7,101 bases of DNA from Bacteroidales bacterium. GTDB taxonomy: Bacteria > Bacteroidota > Bacteroidia > Bacteroidales > UBA10428. The notes under the pieces are model-generated. The model was not told where the DNA came from, searched no databases, and saw nothing but the letters and a program-made list of their open reading frames with translations. The stretch is from the NCBI GenBank assembly GCA_016926235.1, contig JAFGOZ010000362.1, positions 1 through 7,101 of the forward strand, read 5' to 3'. A program made the translations under genes and the position numbers. The number at the start of each line of letters is the position of its first letter. The first letter of the stretch is position 1. This document shows positions 6,945 through 7,101 of the stretch, piece after piece.

Positions 6945-7032
6945 TATATCATATTGTGAGTTTTATGTATGGTAATCAAGTATAGTTGCGCATTATGAGG
7001 CTGCACAAGAAAATAGAGACTGTTCAAAAAAG

Positions 7033-7070
7033 TGTGTCAAGTATAAAAGATAAATGATTTACTTGACTCA
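7033..7070 (+). repeat. Inverted repeat just ahead of the transposase start
   Basis: TGTGTCAAGTA (7033-7043) pairs with TACTTGACTCA (7060-7070) at 10 of 11 positions around a 16-nt loop, ending 2 nt before the ATG at 7073. In an mRNA reading in from outside the element, the stem would sit over the ribosome-binding region. Insertion sequences of several families use such stems to damp transposase translation from external transcripts. That role is inferred here. Confidence 0.5.
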
Positions 7071-7072
7071 TT

Positions 7073-7101
7073 ATGAAAACAGAAGAAAATACAAAATTTG
7101 A
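7073..7101 (+). CDS. IS256-family-like transposase, N-terminal end only (partial)
   Basis: Only MKTEENTKF plus two bases of the next codon (GA, so Asp or Glu) are inside the window. IS256-type transposases of Bacteroidota commonly begin with a short charged stretch followed by KFDFE-like residues, which fits, but nine residues cannot prove the family. The call leans mainly on the terminal-repeat-like sequence upstream. If correct, the full gene should be around 400 codons with a DDE catalytic core beyond the window. Confidence 0.5.

Larger units (their letters stand above)
7016..7101 (+). mobile_element. Left end of an IS256-family-like insertion sequence (partial)
   Basis: GAGACTGTTCAAAAAAGTGT (7016-7035) followed by GTCAAG resembles the terminal inverted repeats I recall for IS256-family elements, which typically begin with a G-rich start, CTGTTC, an A-run and GTGTC. 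It is followed 33 nt later by a start codon whose product begins like an IS256-type transposase. The outer limit of the element is uncertain by a few bases. The right end and any 8-9 bp target duplication lie outside the window. It begins about 71 nt after the B2 stop, so it marks the right border of the cassette array. Confidence 0.6.

Overview
The window looks like a chromosomal segment of an AT-rich member of the Bacteroidota. The main reason is that the two small genes end in type A C-terminal sorting domains of the type IX secretion system (T9SS), with YPNP/FPNP motifs and a final G(L/V)Y strand. T9SS is essentially confined to this phylum. All genes are on the + strand. All four complete or near-complete genes begin with signal peptides ending in S/A-Q, so this is a secretome locus.

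Layout: (i) 1-44 is the extreme 3' end of an upstream gene whose product ends GKLVGTRQMILTD, a T9SS sorting-domain tail. (ii) 53-922 (A1) encodes a 289-aa T9SS-sorted protein. It overlaps by ATGA with (iii) B1, an M6-like (immune-inhibitor-A type) secreted metalloprotease. An in-frame TAG at 2344-2346 splits B1 into a 475-aa protease part and a C-terminal part (to 3249) that stays open and conserved but has no credible start of its own. (iv) 3250-3443 is a non-coding spacer with two possible hairpins. (v) 3444-3539 is a detached copy of the same sorting-domain tail found at 1-44. (vi) 3550-4419 (A2) is a second 289-aa T9SS protein, again overlapping by ATGA with (vii) 4416-6944 (B2), an intact 842-aa version of the M6-like protease. 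(viii) From about 7016 to the end lies what appears to be the left end of an IS256-family insertion sequence with the first codons of its transposase.

The window is therefore a tandem duplication of a two-gene cassette (T9SS-sorted protein plus coupled protease), and each copy is preceded by the same sorting-domain tail. Divergence is very uneven. A1/A2 and the B1/B2 protease domains keep only about a third of their residues by eye. The last 150 codons of B1/B2 align without gaps at about 80% aa identity, and the 44-nt tail copies differ at one base. Both well-conserved blocks stop at, or immediately after, a stop codon. This points to recombination or gene conversion acting on end modules, or to reuse of the tail as a homology anchor, in addition to simple duplication.

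The B proteins carry no recognisable type A sorting domain, whereas the coupled A proteins do. The pairing suggests a functional partnership at the cell surface, but the sequence does not show what A does. All family calls rest on motif recognition by eye; no search was run.
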